From: Endothia cerciana
Taxonomy: Eukaryota > Ascomycota > Sordariomycetes > Diaporthales > Cryphonectriaceae
Direction: 5' to 3'
Assembly (NCBI GenBank): GCA_026119935.1
Contig: JALRMH010000005.1
Span: forward strand, 868,001-932,000
DNA length: 64,000 nt
This document shows, piece by piece, positions 35,441 through 46,800 of the stretch. Position 1 is the first letter of the stretch, and every line of letters begins with the position of its first letter. Under the pieces are notes generated by a model, which searched no databases, had not been told where the DNA came from, and saw only the letters and a list, made by a program, of their open reading frames with translations. A program made the translations under genes and the position numbers.

Positions 35441-36584
35441 GACGGTGGCCGGTCGAGGTGGGAAAGCGGAGGTGGTCCCAAATCAATGTTTTGCTTTTTC
35501 CTGTGCAAGACGGCACGAGAGAGAGAAACCCACGGACGCCCTACCATTGTACGCACTATAGAAGTAAGTCAAGTTGCATATCAGAGTCCCAAGGCTCCAG
35601 AAAAGGTTGGTTCGGGAGATGCTGGACCTCATTGAGGGCCAGCAGGGTCCAGCCTCTGGTCATGCCGTGTGCTGCCCTGTCTGCCTCCGCTCCGGAGATG
35701 GGATCATCCCTGCTTAGTGATTACGTTAGGCACAACCCTGCAACCTTCTCATGTCTCCTCCAAAGCTGCCCCCCGAGGGGTTTGAAACAGTTCGATCTGG
35801 GCCTCATGCCCTCACTCCACCCTAGCGAGGCCTTCATCCAGCCCACGGCCTCCCCTCGGGTCCCTACTGTAGGTCTGGCCTTGCTTCTGTCGATACCGCG
35901 CCATCCTGGCCGGGGGACGAAAAGAGAAAGTACATGCTTGCACGTCTGGCAGCCTTAGGCGGTGGCCGCGCCCCAACCTCTTCCACGGCCCCAGCGAGGA
36001 AGATCCCCATGGCCTCGAAGTTTGACCTGTCGGGGATAGATGCCATCATTGATCCACGGCAATCTCCGCTTCGCAGCAGTTGCCATCCTCCTCCGAGTAT
36101 CCCGCTGTAGCGAGTGGGCCGTGTCAACTGATCTCGATCTGGCCATTGACAAGTCACAAAACGAAGATACCCAAGGCGCGAGGCAGGGCATCCACACTAC
36201 CCCATCAGGATGCCATCGCACCGTCTTGGGTTATACCCACGACCTGCGCTTGTTGGTTTCGATAACAGCTACGTACGTCCACACCGTCGGCCTGGAGCAT
36301 CCCACCAAATACTGCGGAACAGCCGGGCAAAGTAGCATGTCACATGAGCTGTCACAAAGCGAACCCCAGGAATTCTTCCAGCATTACGAGACTGCCCTCC
36401 ATTGGCTTAGCGCTGGAGCACCGGTCCGACACCGGATTCGCCCATCTCAGCCGTGCATTCAGGGACCACCGGATCATCTTCCTATTCCTCAATCTAGTGA
36501 CAGGTCCTGTGGCGGATGTTATCACTGCATCCGCGAAAACGAAAAAGCAAAAACAAACTGTGCTCGCGATAGACTCCACGACCC

Positions 36585-36595
36585 GGGGGGGGGGG
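36585..36595. repeat. G11 homopolymer
   Basis: Eleven consecutive G in non-coding DNA after CCC. Confidence 0.8.
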
Positions 36596-37380
36596 TGCAG
36601 CTTAGGGGGACTCCGCGGATAAGCCAGTTGCGGCTTGCAGGCCTCGCCTACAAGTTCACTTGAGACAACCAACCGGGATTCGATCAACACTAAACAAATG
36701 CGATGGTCTACGATCTCGTCTCCAGCTTACTGCAGCTTCCGAGGATCTGGGCAGCGGGGCGCCCCCTTCGCAGGTCGGTTACCACACATCAGCTGGCTTG
36801 CCCAACCGGCCTTCTTGATTGGAACTAAGAACATGGTTTCCGGATTGTTTGAGTGATCGGGTGGCTTTCTGCGCATAATCTTGCATGGACAATATCACCT
36901 CTCGTTATGCTGTCAGCCTCCGCGTGTTTAGCTGCAGCATGCTGGAACTCTGGGTGATCAGCCGGAAGCACGCAATGCAGCCAGCCATGCATCTTTGGCT
37001 GACCTCGGGGGGCTACACCTCCCTGAAGATACCTCGCCGCCTCAACGTTCGGAATGCTCAGAGGCATCCAAGATCTCAAGTCCTATAGGAACGTTGCATC
37101 CCTCATCACAAGCGGTCTGTACATCATCCAAACCCCCTTCCCCAACCAATGCTTCCGTGCCCTGCCCAGAAAACTACACTCCTACAGCATCGGGTCGCGT
37201 GCGGTCACCACCAACGTACACTGCTCGACCGGGTGAGCCTGGAATTGGCCAGAGTAGTTTCAATGGCCTTGGTAGCCTCCCTGGCAGTACGCAGAGCCAG
37301 CTACCTGAGTTCGACTCAGGGTGCCTCCATTGACATGCGGCCAGAGATGTTGTACAGCCTCGGCTTATCTTTAGGGGTTT

Positions 37381-37394
37381 GGGGGGGGGGGGGG
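37381..37394. repeat. G14 homopolymer
   Basis: Fourteen G preceded by GGGGTTT and followed by CGGGCGG. Confidence 0.85.
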
Positions 37395-38112
37395 CGGGCG
37401 GTTCACCCCGCTTGCCGCTGAAGATGCTCGTGCTCTGGTGTCTAGCGATAGTCAAAATTTGTTCGCCTCCCTGGCTGATCGTCAGAAGTCTCGTAGGGAG
37501 CGTCTGGGAAGTCTACACTTCATAATACATCGAAAACGATATCAGGCCTACCGGCACTCAGTTATCACTTACGCGCTTAGCGGCTCGGAAGCTGCCGAGA
37601 TCCTGCGAGTCAGCTTCTCGACGTCCCGTTGGTGTTTCACTCCTCACCGGTCCAACCTTAAATTCCGACGATACCGCATCAGTCCTCACCGGTATCAATA
37701 GCTTCCCTTTGCCTGACCATCCCGCCCTGCAAGGGACAGCACAGGAGGATGCCACATACCACGTCCATCATGTGTCACAAGCTGCACCCGATGACAGGCG
37801 CACCCAGAGTGTCGGGAACGTCCACCCACCCCGGTTACCTGGCCTCGACTGCTGATGTGATGAGACCCGTGCCCAGCTCACGCCTCTCCTTGTGACGACG
37901 GGGCACGCCAAATCGCTCGGGCCGACCCGGCTGGACGAATACAGGCTCTGATCAGCAGCGGTGATCCTCACTGGCTGTATACTCGGTGCATTCTACTATG
38001 TAAGTGAGCGAAACGGGGCGATGGCCGGACCTTCTCTACTGACAGGCGCACAGGGAGGCGCGACACCCGGCGTCCAATCGGTTCACATCTTCCTGGGTCA
38101 TGCACAATCACT

Positions 38113-38132
38113 TATATATATATATATATATA
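38113..38132. repeat. (TA)10 microsatellite
   Basis: Uninterrupted TA dinucleotides, the only sizeable TA repeat seen in this window. Confidence 0.9.
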
Positions 38133-38195
38133 CCACGCATTTGACCGGAGTGCGGTGCAAAACGCAGAGGTCACACGAACTCTGGTAGCCATGAT

Positions 38196-38225
38196 GGTGC
38201 GGGTGCGGGTGCGGGTGCGGGTGCG
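38196..38225. repeat. (GGTGCG)5 repeat
   Basis: Five perfect hexanucleotide units starting 64 bases after the TA repeat. Confidence 0.9.
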
Positions 38226-40810
38226 GTCACCTTGTCAGCTTTGACAACTATCGCGTACGGGAAATCCCACCGGCACTCGACCCGTAGAAAGGTCCCAAGA
38301 GCACCATCTCGCCCCCAGATACCCGAAGACACGAGCACAGCCAGCGGATTTCGAACCATGAGTCTCCTGCACTATTGACATTCAGCCTGGCGATCACGCA
38401 CGTTTTCAGTCATCCCACATTTGGTCAAGGTCGGAGTACCTATCAGGTCTTCCGAGAAAAAATGGCCTGACTTTTGCATGGCGTGGCACCTGGGTCTCCA
38501 TCCTCCGTCACCACCCACCCCGGTTCTGTCGGTAAGCGTGCCGTCATTAGGTCCAGGGGCCCCGTCGAAGAGGAAAACACAGGTTTTCCCAGAACGCTGG
38601 TCCGGGCTGTTTCTGTGACCTTGCAGAAGCATGGACCGCAAACCACGTCTCATGATGCGGTGAGATGATGGTATTAATGCTCGATGACGAATCCCGAAAT
38701 CCTGATTGGCCTGCTCTGGGGAATGGGACAGAACAGGACCCCAGCGCTGCAACCGCGACCCAGTTTTCCTGTCAAAGGCGGGTGGGAGCAGCGGGCACCC
38801 AAGAGAACCCTGGTCCTCTGCTGGGTACACTACGAGGCTCGAGGGGCAACCATTCTCGTCCCAAACGCCTTGACCTCTGCCCGGCCGCGAGGCCGTGAGA
38901 GCCACCACGATCTACCTTCCCCCGGTGGTCCAACTCGACGACTGCAATCCGCAGGCAAGTCGAACGTAGTGTCGGTGCGGCCGGGCTCCTACTATGTATG
39001 AGGAGATGGATTTCCAGCCCTCTTCCAGCGGCCTCCGACGTGTCGTTTGACAGTGCGCCGTGCTGCAAACCCGGCTCGCGAGAATCCCACATCGCCCAAA
39101 AGAGCCGGCACATGTTGAGCGCTGCCTGTATAAGGATCTTGTACCTCTTCGGGGCACCTGCAAGCATATCACAGAGCGAGACCTTCCGTGGGTTGTGTGG
39201 ACCCCGAGTCTCTGCCGCTGAGATTGGGGTACACGGGATATCATCCCCATTGTCACCAGAATCCGAAGAGCAGAGGCAAGACGACCCTGCTGTCACATGG
39301 CTCGATCGTCAACACTGATCGAGGTGTTTGACTATGACGATCACTGCCAGAACTACCATCCGTCAAATGTCTCTTTCCCGAAGTACAGACAGCTGAGTCG
39401 GACTCCGAAGAGACAGGAGCTACCGACATACCCTCCCTCAGTCTGCGCTCTGTGAGCTGTTCCCGAGCCGTTCAGCTTACTGACTCTCTCAAACTTCGCT
39501 CTGCCGTGCTTCTATGCGTGGTTGATACGAAGACCTTCGTCTATAGATGTGGGCCACAAGTGGACCAAAATCTCACGGTTTTTCAGCAGCCTGAACTCTC
39601 AGTACATGACCCTCGTTCGGCTAGATACCTCATCAGGACTCGGCGCAGCCGGGGTATCACCTTACGATCTTTCATCACAGCGGCCATAGGCCACAATGTC
39701 ATCCTCGGTCTGAGGGCCGTAAAGGGGCCACTTTCTTCGCAGTCACTCATCCACGGTGCGCGCTGTTTGTTCGTATCTGGGCGGGAACACTTGCATTTCA
39801 AGCTCGAGAGGAGATGGCGATCCTCAGCAGTACTGTTATGCAGCTGGACATCTCCATGACTTTGGTTGCAAACGATGCTTGGCGGTGAGCCCAGGCGACA
39901 GGCTAATGGAAAGGAGCGTTGCTACAATCTTGTTTGATGAAGATCTCCGTCCTTAGAGCATGTCTGATAGCCCGGGCGCCACAAACGCATGCTATGGCCA
40001 CACCGGCTAGAGGCAAACCTTGACGCAGCAATACAGCTGTCAGAAGCAGCGCGTCGGGGCAACGAGGCATCTTAGCACTGGCCCACGAAGCTTCCTAGGC
40101 TCCTTTCAGGCCCGGCTGGGTAAATTGGACGACCCGCCCGCGACCGCACGAGATTCGGGCTGGTGGGCGCCGCCATGCCGCCAAGCAGTGTCCCAAATGG
40201 AGACCTGCCAAGCCCAAACTGGATCCCCGTGCATTATCCGTGCTCCCTGTGACCGCAGCACTTGTCCATGAGGGTCCAAGTGGCCAACGCGGCGCGACGC
40301 TGTGTGACCTCGTGTAACCTTTGATACACGCAGAGGATGCAAGCTTTCTACCAGCATTCGACCCTCGTGGTACACCGTTCACGGTCTCGCGACTTGGCTT
40401 CACCCCACCAGATGACTCCATTCTCGGGTTTCATCAGCGCTGCCGGCCGGTCTGTACCCACGGCCCCCATCTGTCACGGCTGTCATTGATGACCAGCCAG
40501 GATAGCGGTTCCACTTTCCACGCGATGACCGGTATCCACCACGAAGGAATGGCTAAGGGTCATCACTGGAGGCTCCGTGTCAGTCGAGCGAACCTCAGCC
40601 GGAACCTGTGGGCTGGGTGCCGCGGATGTGACAAGGTGAGAGCTCGTCCGATCCCTGTGCCGAGGAAGGCGATCTTGCCAGCCCGCAAGCTTGTTATAGC
40701 AGGTCAAGTGCCTGCCGCTGGGAATCTTCGCTGCCCCTCCCCCCGGTACGGGATCCGCGAGCTCTACTTGACTGGCTGAGGGTGAACGAGATTTCCATTG
40801 TAAGAGGAAA

Positions 40811-40843
40811 GGGGGGGGGGGAAGGAATTGGGGGGGGGGGGGG
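40811..40843. repeat. Paired G11 and G14 runs
   Basis: G11 (40811-40821) and G14 (40830-40843) separated by AAGGAATT, non-coding. Confidence 0.85.
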
Positions 40844-42153
40844 AAACAACCACAAAAAAACCGATTGGTTTCGACAAGAAGAACGCCGATCGCGGAATAG
40901 TCACGGCACACAACTCGTGTCAATGGCCAGATGGAGAAGATGGCTGACACCTTTCTGGTACTCATGACTATTCTGTGGGACTCCAGACTCGAGGGCAACT
41001 TTTACCGGGCTGTCGACTATTCGCTTGAGATATTGGAAACCCGGCCGAGGTTCGCGTGCCCCCAAGAGGCACACGTCTTCTGACCGCCGTCACACCTTCG
41101 GTGAACTAACTATACACGATCCCACATTTTTTTAATGCTATGATGCAACAGGAGGGCAGAAAGGAACCCGACTTCCTGTGCTGCCCCTGGAGAAGGGAGG
41201 GGGAGAAAAAAGTTATGGCTCGGTCCGTCAAGCGGCTATCGCAGATCTCGGTGACACGTAGCAATGAGACGTGTGGTTTGTGAGGCTCACGAGAGGGAAA
41301 ATGCGATGCCTCATACTGATCGCAAAACCTTGTCCTGATCCGGACAGCTGAGGAATGACAGTCTCGTACGCGTCGCAGTGCCCATGAGCGCGGCCGTGAA
41401 GGGCAGTCTAGCGAGCTGTTGGACGCCTGCCTACAGTGTTTTTCCCACAGCCATCACTGTTGAATCTCTGGTATCCCGCCCGCGGGGTCGAGCCTGGAGC
41501 ACCGTGGCAGAGGGCGTATTCCCGTCACCGGTGTCTTTCTCACCGAGATTGTATGGGGTCTGGCCAAGAGGTCTGATGGTGGGCCTCGCTTAACGGTGGA
41601 GACTCCCGGCGCCCTGCTCTTCTGACGGGCAGTGACCTACCGGTAAGTGATTGGGACGCATCTGAGCAAATGCAACGCTGGTCATTGCTAATGTATGAAG
41701 AGCACTTCCTGCCCCGTCTTGCGACGAAGTCGCCTTGTGATACAGTACGTCAACGTTACCCTGTAGCCGCTGGCGGCCGGATACCACAGTGTGCTTGTCC
41801 AACCAAGGCCGAGCCACGCGGGTGCAGGAGAATCCTCGGTTGAACTCACGCCACCACCCACAGCTCGCCGCGATCCTCTGTACCCACCAGTCCCCACGAC
41901 GATGAGCTGGGAGATCCACCATTCCACGAACAGCCAAGTGATGCGAGCACAGAAGGCTCGCCGTAACAGACCCAGCCGCTAGGATTCCGAAGGATCCTTT
42001 TCTGGCAATCCGAAGGGGGTCGGCCCCGTGACTTTTCTTCTTTTCACTTTTTGTTTGTTTCTTTCTTTTTCCGGCCGCCGAGCCCCTGCGGCTGCAACCT
42101 CTCCTCCTCCCGGGAATTACATATGCTGGGAGGATAGGACCTGTTGATTTTTG

Positions 42154-42166
42154 CCCCCCCCCCCCC
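42154..42166. repeat. C13 homopolymer
   Basis: Thirteen C followed by TTCCCC in non-coding DNA. Confidence 0.8.
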
Positions 42167-42743
42167 TTCCCCTGAAACCCATGATTCCAAAACCCCAAAT
42201 CTCCCTCACACGCCGTCTGAATTCATGCAGGCCCCCCGCCCCCCTCGCCCCCTCCTATCCCCAGTGGGAAAGTCCGCGTCCTCTTTACTTCTCCGCCGGA
42301 CTGAGAGAGGGGGTTACATGGGCCTTCTCTCTTTCGCCCGAGATCAACCCGCAGGCCCGATGCACGTTCAGGCCCGTGCGGACTTTTGGCCGTGCCCCGT
42401 TGTGACGACACACGTCGATGAGGCTGAAAGGCGAGGCGATGCGCTGGCAGCAGCAGCAGGAGGACGACGAAGGGGAGAAGAAAAAGAAGAAAAAGGAGCA
42501 AAAACCACAAGTCGCAAACGTTGGCGGACGCCCCTTTTCCCGCACCTTTCAAGAAACGGAGAAACAAAAAGAAGGAAAAGAAAAGAAAAAAGGGACATAT
42601 GCCCCGTGCCGCCCAGAACGCAGCCCGGAATGCTACGTCTCTGCTTCCCTAGACTCACACACACACAGGCAGAAGCAAAAGCCGTGACCTCCCCCTCCCA
42701 TGCCGTCGACATCCGGGCCTGTCCAGGTGATCTGAACATTGCC

Positions 42744-42785
42744 TTTTTTTTTTTTTCCTTCCTTCTCTTTCTCCCCCCCCCCCCC
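42744..42785. repeat. T13 and C13 pyrimidine tract
   Basis: Pure pyrimidine stretch: T13, a CCTTCCTTCTCTTTCT segment and C13, then more CT-rich sequence to about 42815. On the minus strand this is a long purine run. Confidence 0.85.
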
Positions 42786-43513
42786 TCTTCCCCTTCCCGA
42801 CCCTCCTCTTCCCTAAACCACCCGCACATCGCACCTCGTTCTTAGCGGGCGTCCCGATAGACGCGAGACGCAAGCCACTACTGCTTATGTTCCCATGGGC
42901 CCCCTCCCTGGTCCCTTAGAAATTCCCGCCCTAGACCAACAACGGCCCCCTCGGAATCGCACGCGTCCGAGGGAGATCACTGGAGACCGGTTGACGGCGG
43001 AAGAGGTGGCAGCAGTAGCAGAACAAGAACTGATCTGAAAAATCCGCTTGCGGAGGGAGGGAGGGAGGGAGGGAGAGGAGGGGCCGGGCTCCCGCTGTGA
43101 TCCCTCCCCCCATGGAACCAGACCCTATGACAGCGACACCCAGTTGGTTTGTGTGTGGCTTTCTCTCACCCTAGCGCACCTAGGGGCTTTCCTCCCCCGG
43201 TGCGAAAGTAAGCCGTCACGAGTCTAGTTGGTGGCCGCCCTAGGGACGGAGGGGGAAGGGGGGACGTAAGCATCTTGTACAACGCATCAGTTTTTAGTTC
43301 TACACGCCGTGCCACCACCACCACCCCATTCGTCTGACTCCCGTGGTCCCGAGTGAGTAAGACTGCCTGCCGGGCCCTCGCTGATGCGCGTGAGATGGTA
43401 GATATCAGACCATTTAGGGATCGGATGGATGGTCAGGCCTTACGCCCTGGCGACCCGGATTTAAAGATAGGCAGTATCGGCCTGGTCGTTTGGTTACTCT
43501 TTGAAATCAATTT

Positions 43514-43521
<8 letters not shown>

Positions 43522-43555
<34 letters not shown>
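43522..43555. repeat. (TG)n microsatellite downstream of the ABCC gene
   Basis: About 17 TG units roughly 250 bases beyond the ABCC stop codon, within or just after its 3' UTR, followed by a (GA)n stretch. A similar repeat lies upstream of the same gene (49964-50037). Confidence 0.9.
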
Positions 43556-43558
<3 letters not shown>

Positions 43559-43805
43559 GAGAGAGAGAGGGCGAGTATCTTTTGTACGATAATAGCTGGG
43601 GCGCTTTGCCCTCCGGCCCCTGGCTCTGCAGATTCTCGCAGCATAGATGGGTTAGAGACGACACCCACTACAAGCATCCATCCAGCCAGCCATCTATTTC
43701 CAATACTGTCAGCCCGGGATGTGCTGCGCCACCCGGCCCAGGGTAGGTACACCTCCCCCCTTTGGTCTTTCTTCTTGTTCTTCCTCTCTTCTTTCTGGAC
43801 GCAGA

Positions 43806-46800
43806 CTACCTCTCCGCCCCGTTCCCGCCCACCTCCTTGTCCAGGCCCGCCTGCCTCACCAGCGAGTGGAAGATGCCCCGCCGCGCGATCAGGTCGCTGG
43901 GGGTCCCGAACTCGGCGACCTCGCCCTTGTCGAGGACGACCACGCGGTCCGAGTCCAGGATGGTGTTGATGCGGTGGGCCACGGTGATGATGGTGCGCTG
44001 CGCGAACAGCGGGCTGCGCAGCGTCTGCTGCAGCATCGCGTCCGTCTCCACGTCCACGGCGGCCGTGGCCTCGTCCAGCACGAGGATGTTGGACGGCGTG
44101 AGCATCGCGCGCGCGAGGGACACGAGCTGCCGCTGGCCCTGGGAGAGGTTGGATCCTGAGCGGTTGCGGGGGTGTGGTCAGCATAGCTCGTCCCCGGGGG
44201 CGTGGGAGACCGGTCAGATAGATTAAACAGTCCGCTGTGGGGTAGCAAGTGAGGACGAGGTTGCGTATCCACACGCGGAACGCAAACACACCTCGCCAGG
44301 CGAATATGCGAGATGCAAGGCGACGAGGGGAGGGGGATGGATGGTGTAGGAGATGATGGTGACACGACGCGGCGTTAACGAGGGCAGATCCCCGCCTGCA
44401 GAAGGGCGAAAACAAGATGAGGCACGTCGTCGGCAGTTTCTGGAGGGTGGTGAGACCCGGCCCCAGTACGTGACATGGCCACGAGCACAGGCTTGATCTA
44501 GCAAGCCCAGCCGCCCTCGGGGCGGCGTGCACAGGGCGGTGCGCGCGACATGGTGCACACGTAGATGAGAAGCGACAGCGGCAGGCAGGTTGAGGCTAGG
44601 AAAGAAGAAGAAAAAAAAAAAACAAAAAAAAAAAAGAGGGGCGGGCCATGGACAGCGCCGGAGGATCTGCTGAGGTCTCGGTGTGGCTGTTCACGGGGAC
44701 AAAACCTGCTGCGAGTAATCATGACTGTGCAGGCATGCCCATTTACGGCAGATGAGAAGAGCTATATGAGAGAGATGACAGCGATCCTCACCCACCCAAC
44801 GGAGGAGCGGAGGGGACCTCGTGTCCTCTCGTCGCCCACCACCGTCTCGCGTCTGCCAAGATGGGGGCGATAGGGCCTCAATCCAGACCGCTGTATCATG
44901 ATGACGAAAGGGACGGATGCTGTGCGAGTGCATGTGTTGTACGGGACAGAACGGGAGCCGACAAAAAGCGAAAAGCGGAGGCAAGGGAGAGAGACCACTC
45001 GTGTCTGTGTGTCTGTGCGTCTGTGGGACAGGACTTACCTCCTTCGTGTATCTTAGCCTCAAGCCCGCCATCCATGCTCGCGACATGGCTTTTTAGCCGG
45101 GCGTGCTGGTGGTCACACAACCGTCAGTCAATGATCGACGCTAGACAAGACCGAGGCGGCACAGCATAAACGTTTCCCTGCCATGTGGCCGGGCCATTGG
45201 AGGGGTGATGCCCCCAGGTGTGGCAGCTTACCTCGAGAACGCTCCACAGCTCGGTATCCTGCAGCATCTAAGTCAGCATCGTCATCCGGGGCAAGCACAA
45301 GAACGTAAAGGGCAACTCGGATCGAGGCAAAGGACGTAAGGGCAACGGGGCCGGCTCATCACAGACTCCCTCGAGAGGGGGGGGGTGTTGATACTTCCGG
45401 AATACTTCCCACCCTGCAGACCGACAGAGTGGCGCCACAAGGGAGGCAACGGAGAGGGTGGTGACAACTCACATCATGAACGTGGCCCGGATCCAGATTG
45501 TCACGCACTGTCCCTTCAAAAAGGGCGGCATCCTGCGGTATTATCGCAAGGCGCCGCCGGAGATCCAGCAGGCCTATACTTGACGTGTTGATGTTGTCGA
45601 TCGTGATGTTTCCGCTCGCCGGTTCGATCAGTCTAAACAGCGCGAGCGTCAGGCTCGACTTGCCCGCGCCCGTGCGGCCGACCACACCGATCTTCTCGTG
45701 CGACTTGATGTCGAGCTTGATGTTCTTCAGCACGAGGTCGAGGCCCTCCCGGTACCGGGCGCTGTAGTTGTTGAAGTGGATCGCGCCGCTGGCGGGCCAG
45801 CTCGCAGGCGGCCGGTTCCGAGGGTTGATCTCGGGCGCCTCGCTGGGCAGTCGGGCGTACTCGAGCACCCGCTCCACGGAGACGATGTTCGTCTCCACCT
45901 CGACGGTCTGGCGGACTATCCAATTGAGAGACGAGGTGATCTGGAGCGCGTATGACATGGCCAGGCCGACCATTCCCGCGCTGAGGCCGCTGTGGCTCGT
46001 GACCGATATGATGGCAAATCCTGCGGATGCAAGGATGACCACGGCGCCTATGAACTCGAGCCGGATGGCCAACCACCTGTTGGCGCTGATGGACGGGAAG
46101 AAGGCCTTCAGGTTGGCGTCCACCCGCCACTCATTTTCGAGCAGGAACCTCTCCTGCTGACGGTATGCGCGGATGGTGGAGATACCACCCAGTGACTCCT
46201 GGAAGTGTGCGTAGATGGGGCTGCGGCTTACACTGTCCAGCCGCTTGAGCTCCCGGGAGCTACGCAGGTAGTACCGCTGGATCCAGATGTACATGGCCCC
46301 CAGCGGGATGATAAGGCCGACGAAGGCGGGCGTCGAGAAGGAAACGACCGCAAGCGTGAAGCCTGATTTCGCCACGTTTACGAACAGCATGTTGAAGGTC
46401 CGAGCCAGGACTTCGTCCACGCGGTAGATGTCAGACGAGAACCTGTTGAGGATTCGGCCCGCGGGTGTGGTATCGAAGAAGGACATCGGGCTCCGGAAGA
46501 TGGCCTTTGCCATGCGCTCATGTAGCTTTCGGCTTGCTTCAATACTGCAGAATATCCACAGGATGAGCGTCTGGCACACGGTCAAGGTGGAGGAGCCGAT
46601 ACCAAAGGCAAAGTAGATGCCAATGTACTTCGCGACGTCAGGGTTGCCGCCCGCTTTAGTGTTTGTCTCGGCCCAATCTTTCAGCCACACGTTGCCACCA
46701 ATCTGAGCGCACTGGGCGGCCAGCAAGGCAAAAAGGTAGACGCACACGGCCAGCGGGTCATTCATCTTGGCATATTCACCGTAGACGGACCACTTGACCT

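Larger units (their letters stand above)
31382..43805. other. 12.4-kb gene-free block rich in simple repeats
   Basis: No gene is supported on either strand. The longest frames (about 200 codons near 36.1 kb, 41.6-42.2 kb and 42.1-42.8 kb) have no domain character and run through homopolymers. The first 1-2 kb next to 31.4 kb may be a long promoter for the YDR124W-like gene, and the last few hundred bases include the ABCC 3' UTR. Between lie GA-, GTG-, GGTGCG- and TA-type repeats, a 20-base perfect palindrome, and many G or C runs, listed separately. It could be eroded transposon DNA, a lncRNA region or heterochromatin; sequence alone does not decide. Confidence 0.6.

Noticed and set aside
35371..35516. 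His-rich minus-strand frame, possible metal-binding protein
   Set aside because: It is the translation of the GTG repeat; Thr- and His-runs appear in alternate frames as expected from a repeat.
36040..36663. Open frame of 207 codons on plus
   Set aside because: No domain features, crosses a G11 run, overlaps other open frames of similar length, and composition is not protein-like.
38330..38400. TTCGAACC word resembling a minus-strand tRNA T-loop
   Set aside because: The flanking five-base stem does not pair and no cloverleaf can be drawn.
41590..42845. Open frames of about 200-230 codons on both strands
   Set aside because: They are driven by C and T homopolymers and purine tracts; products are Lys/Pro low-complexity with no family resemblance.
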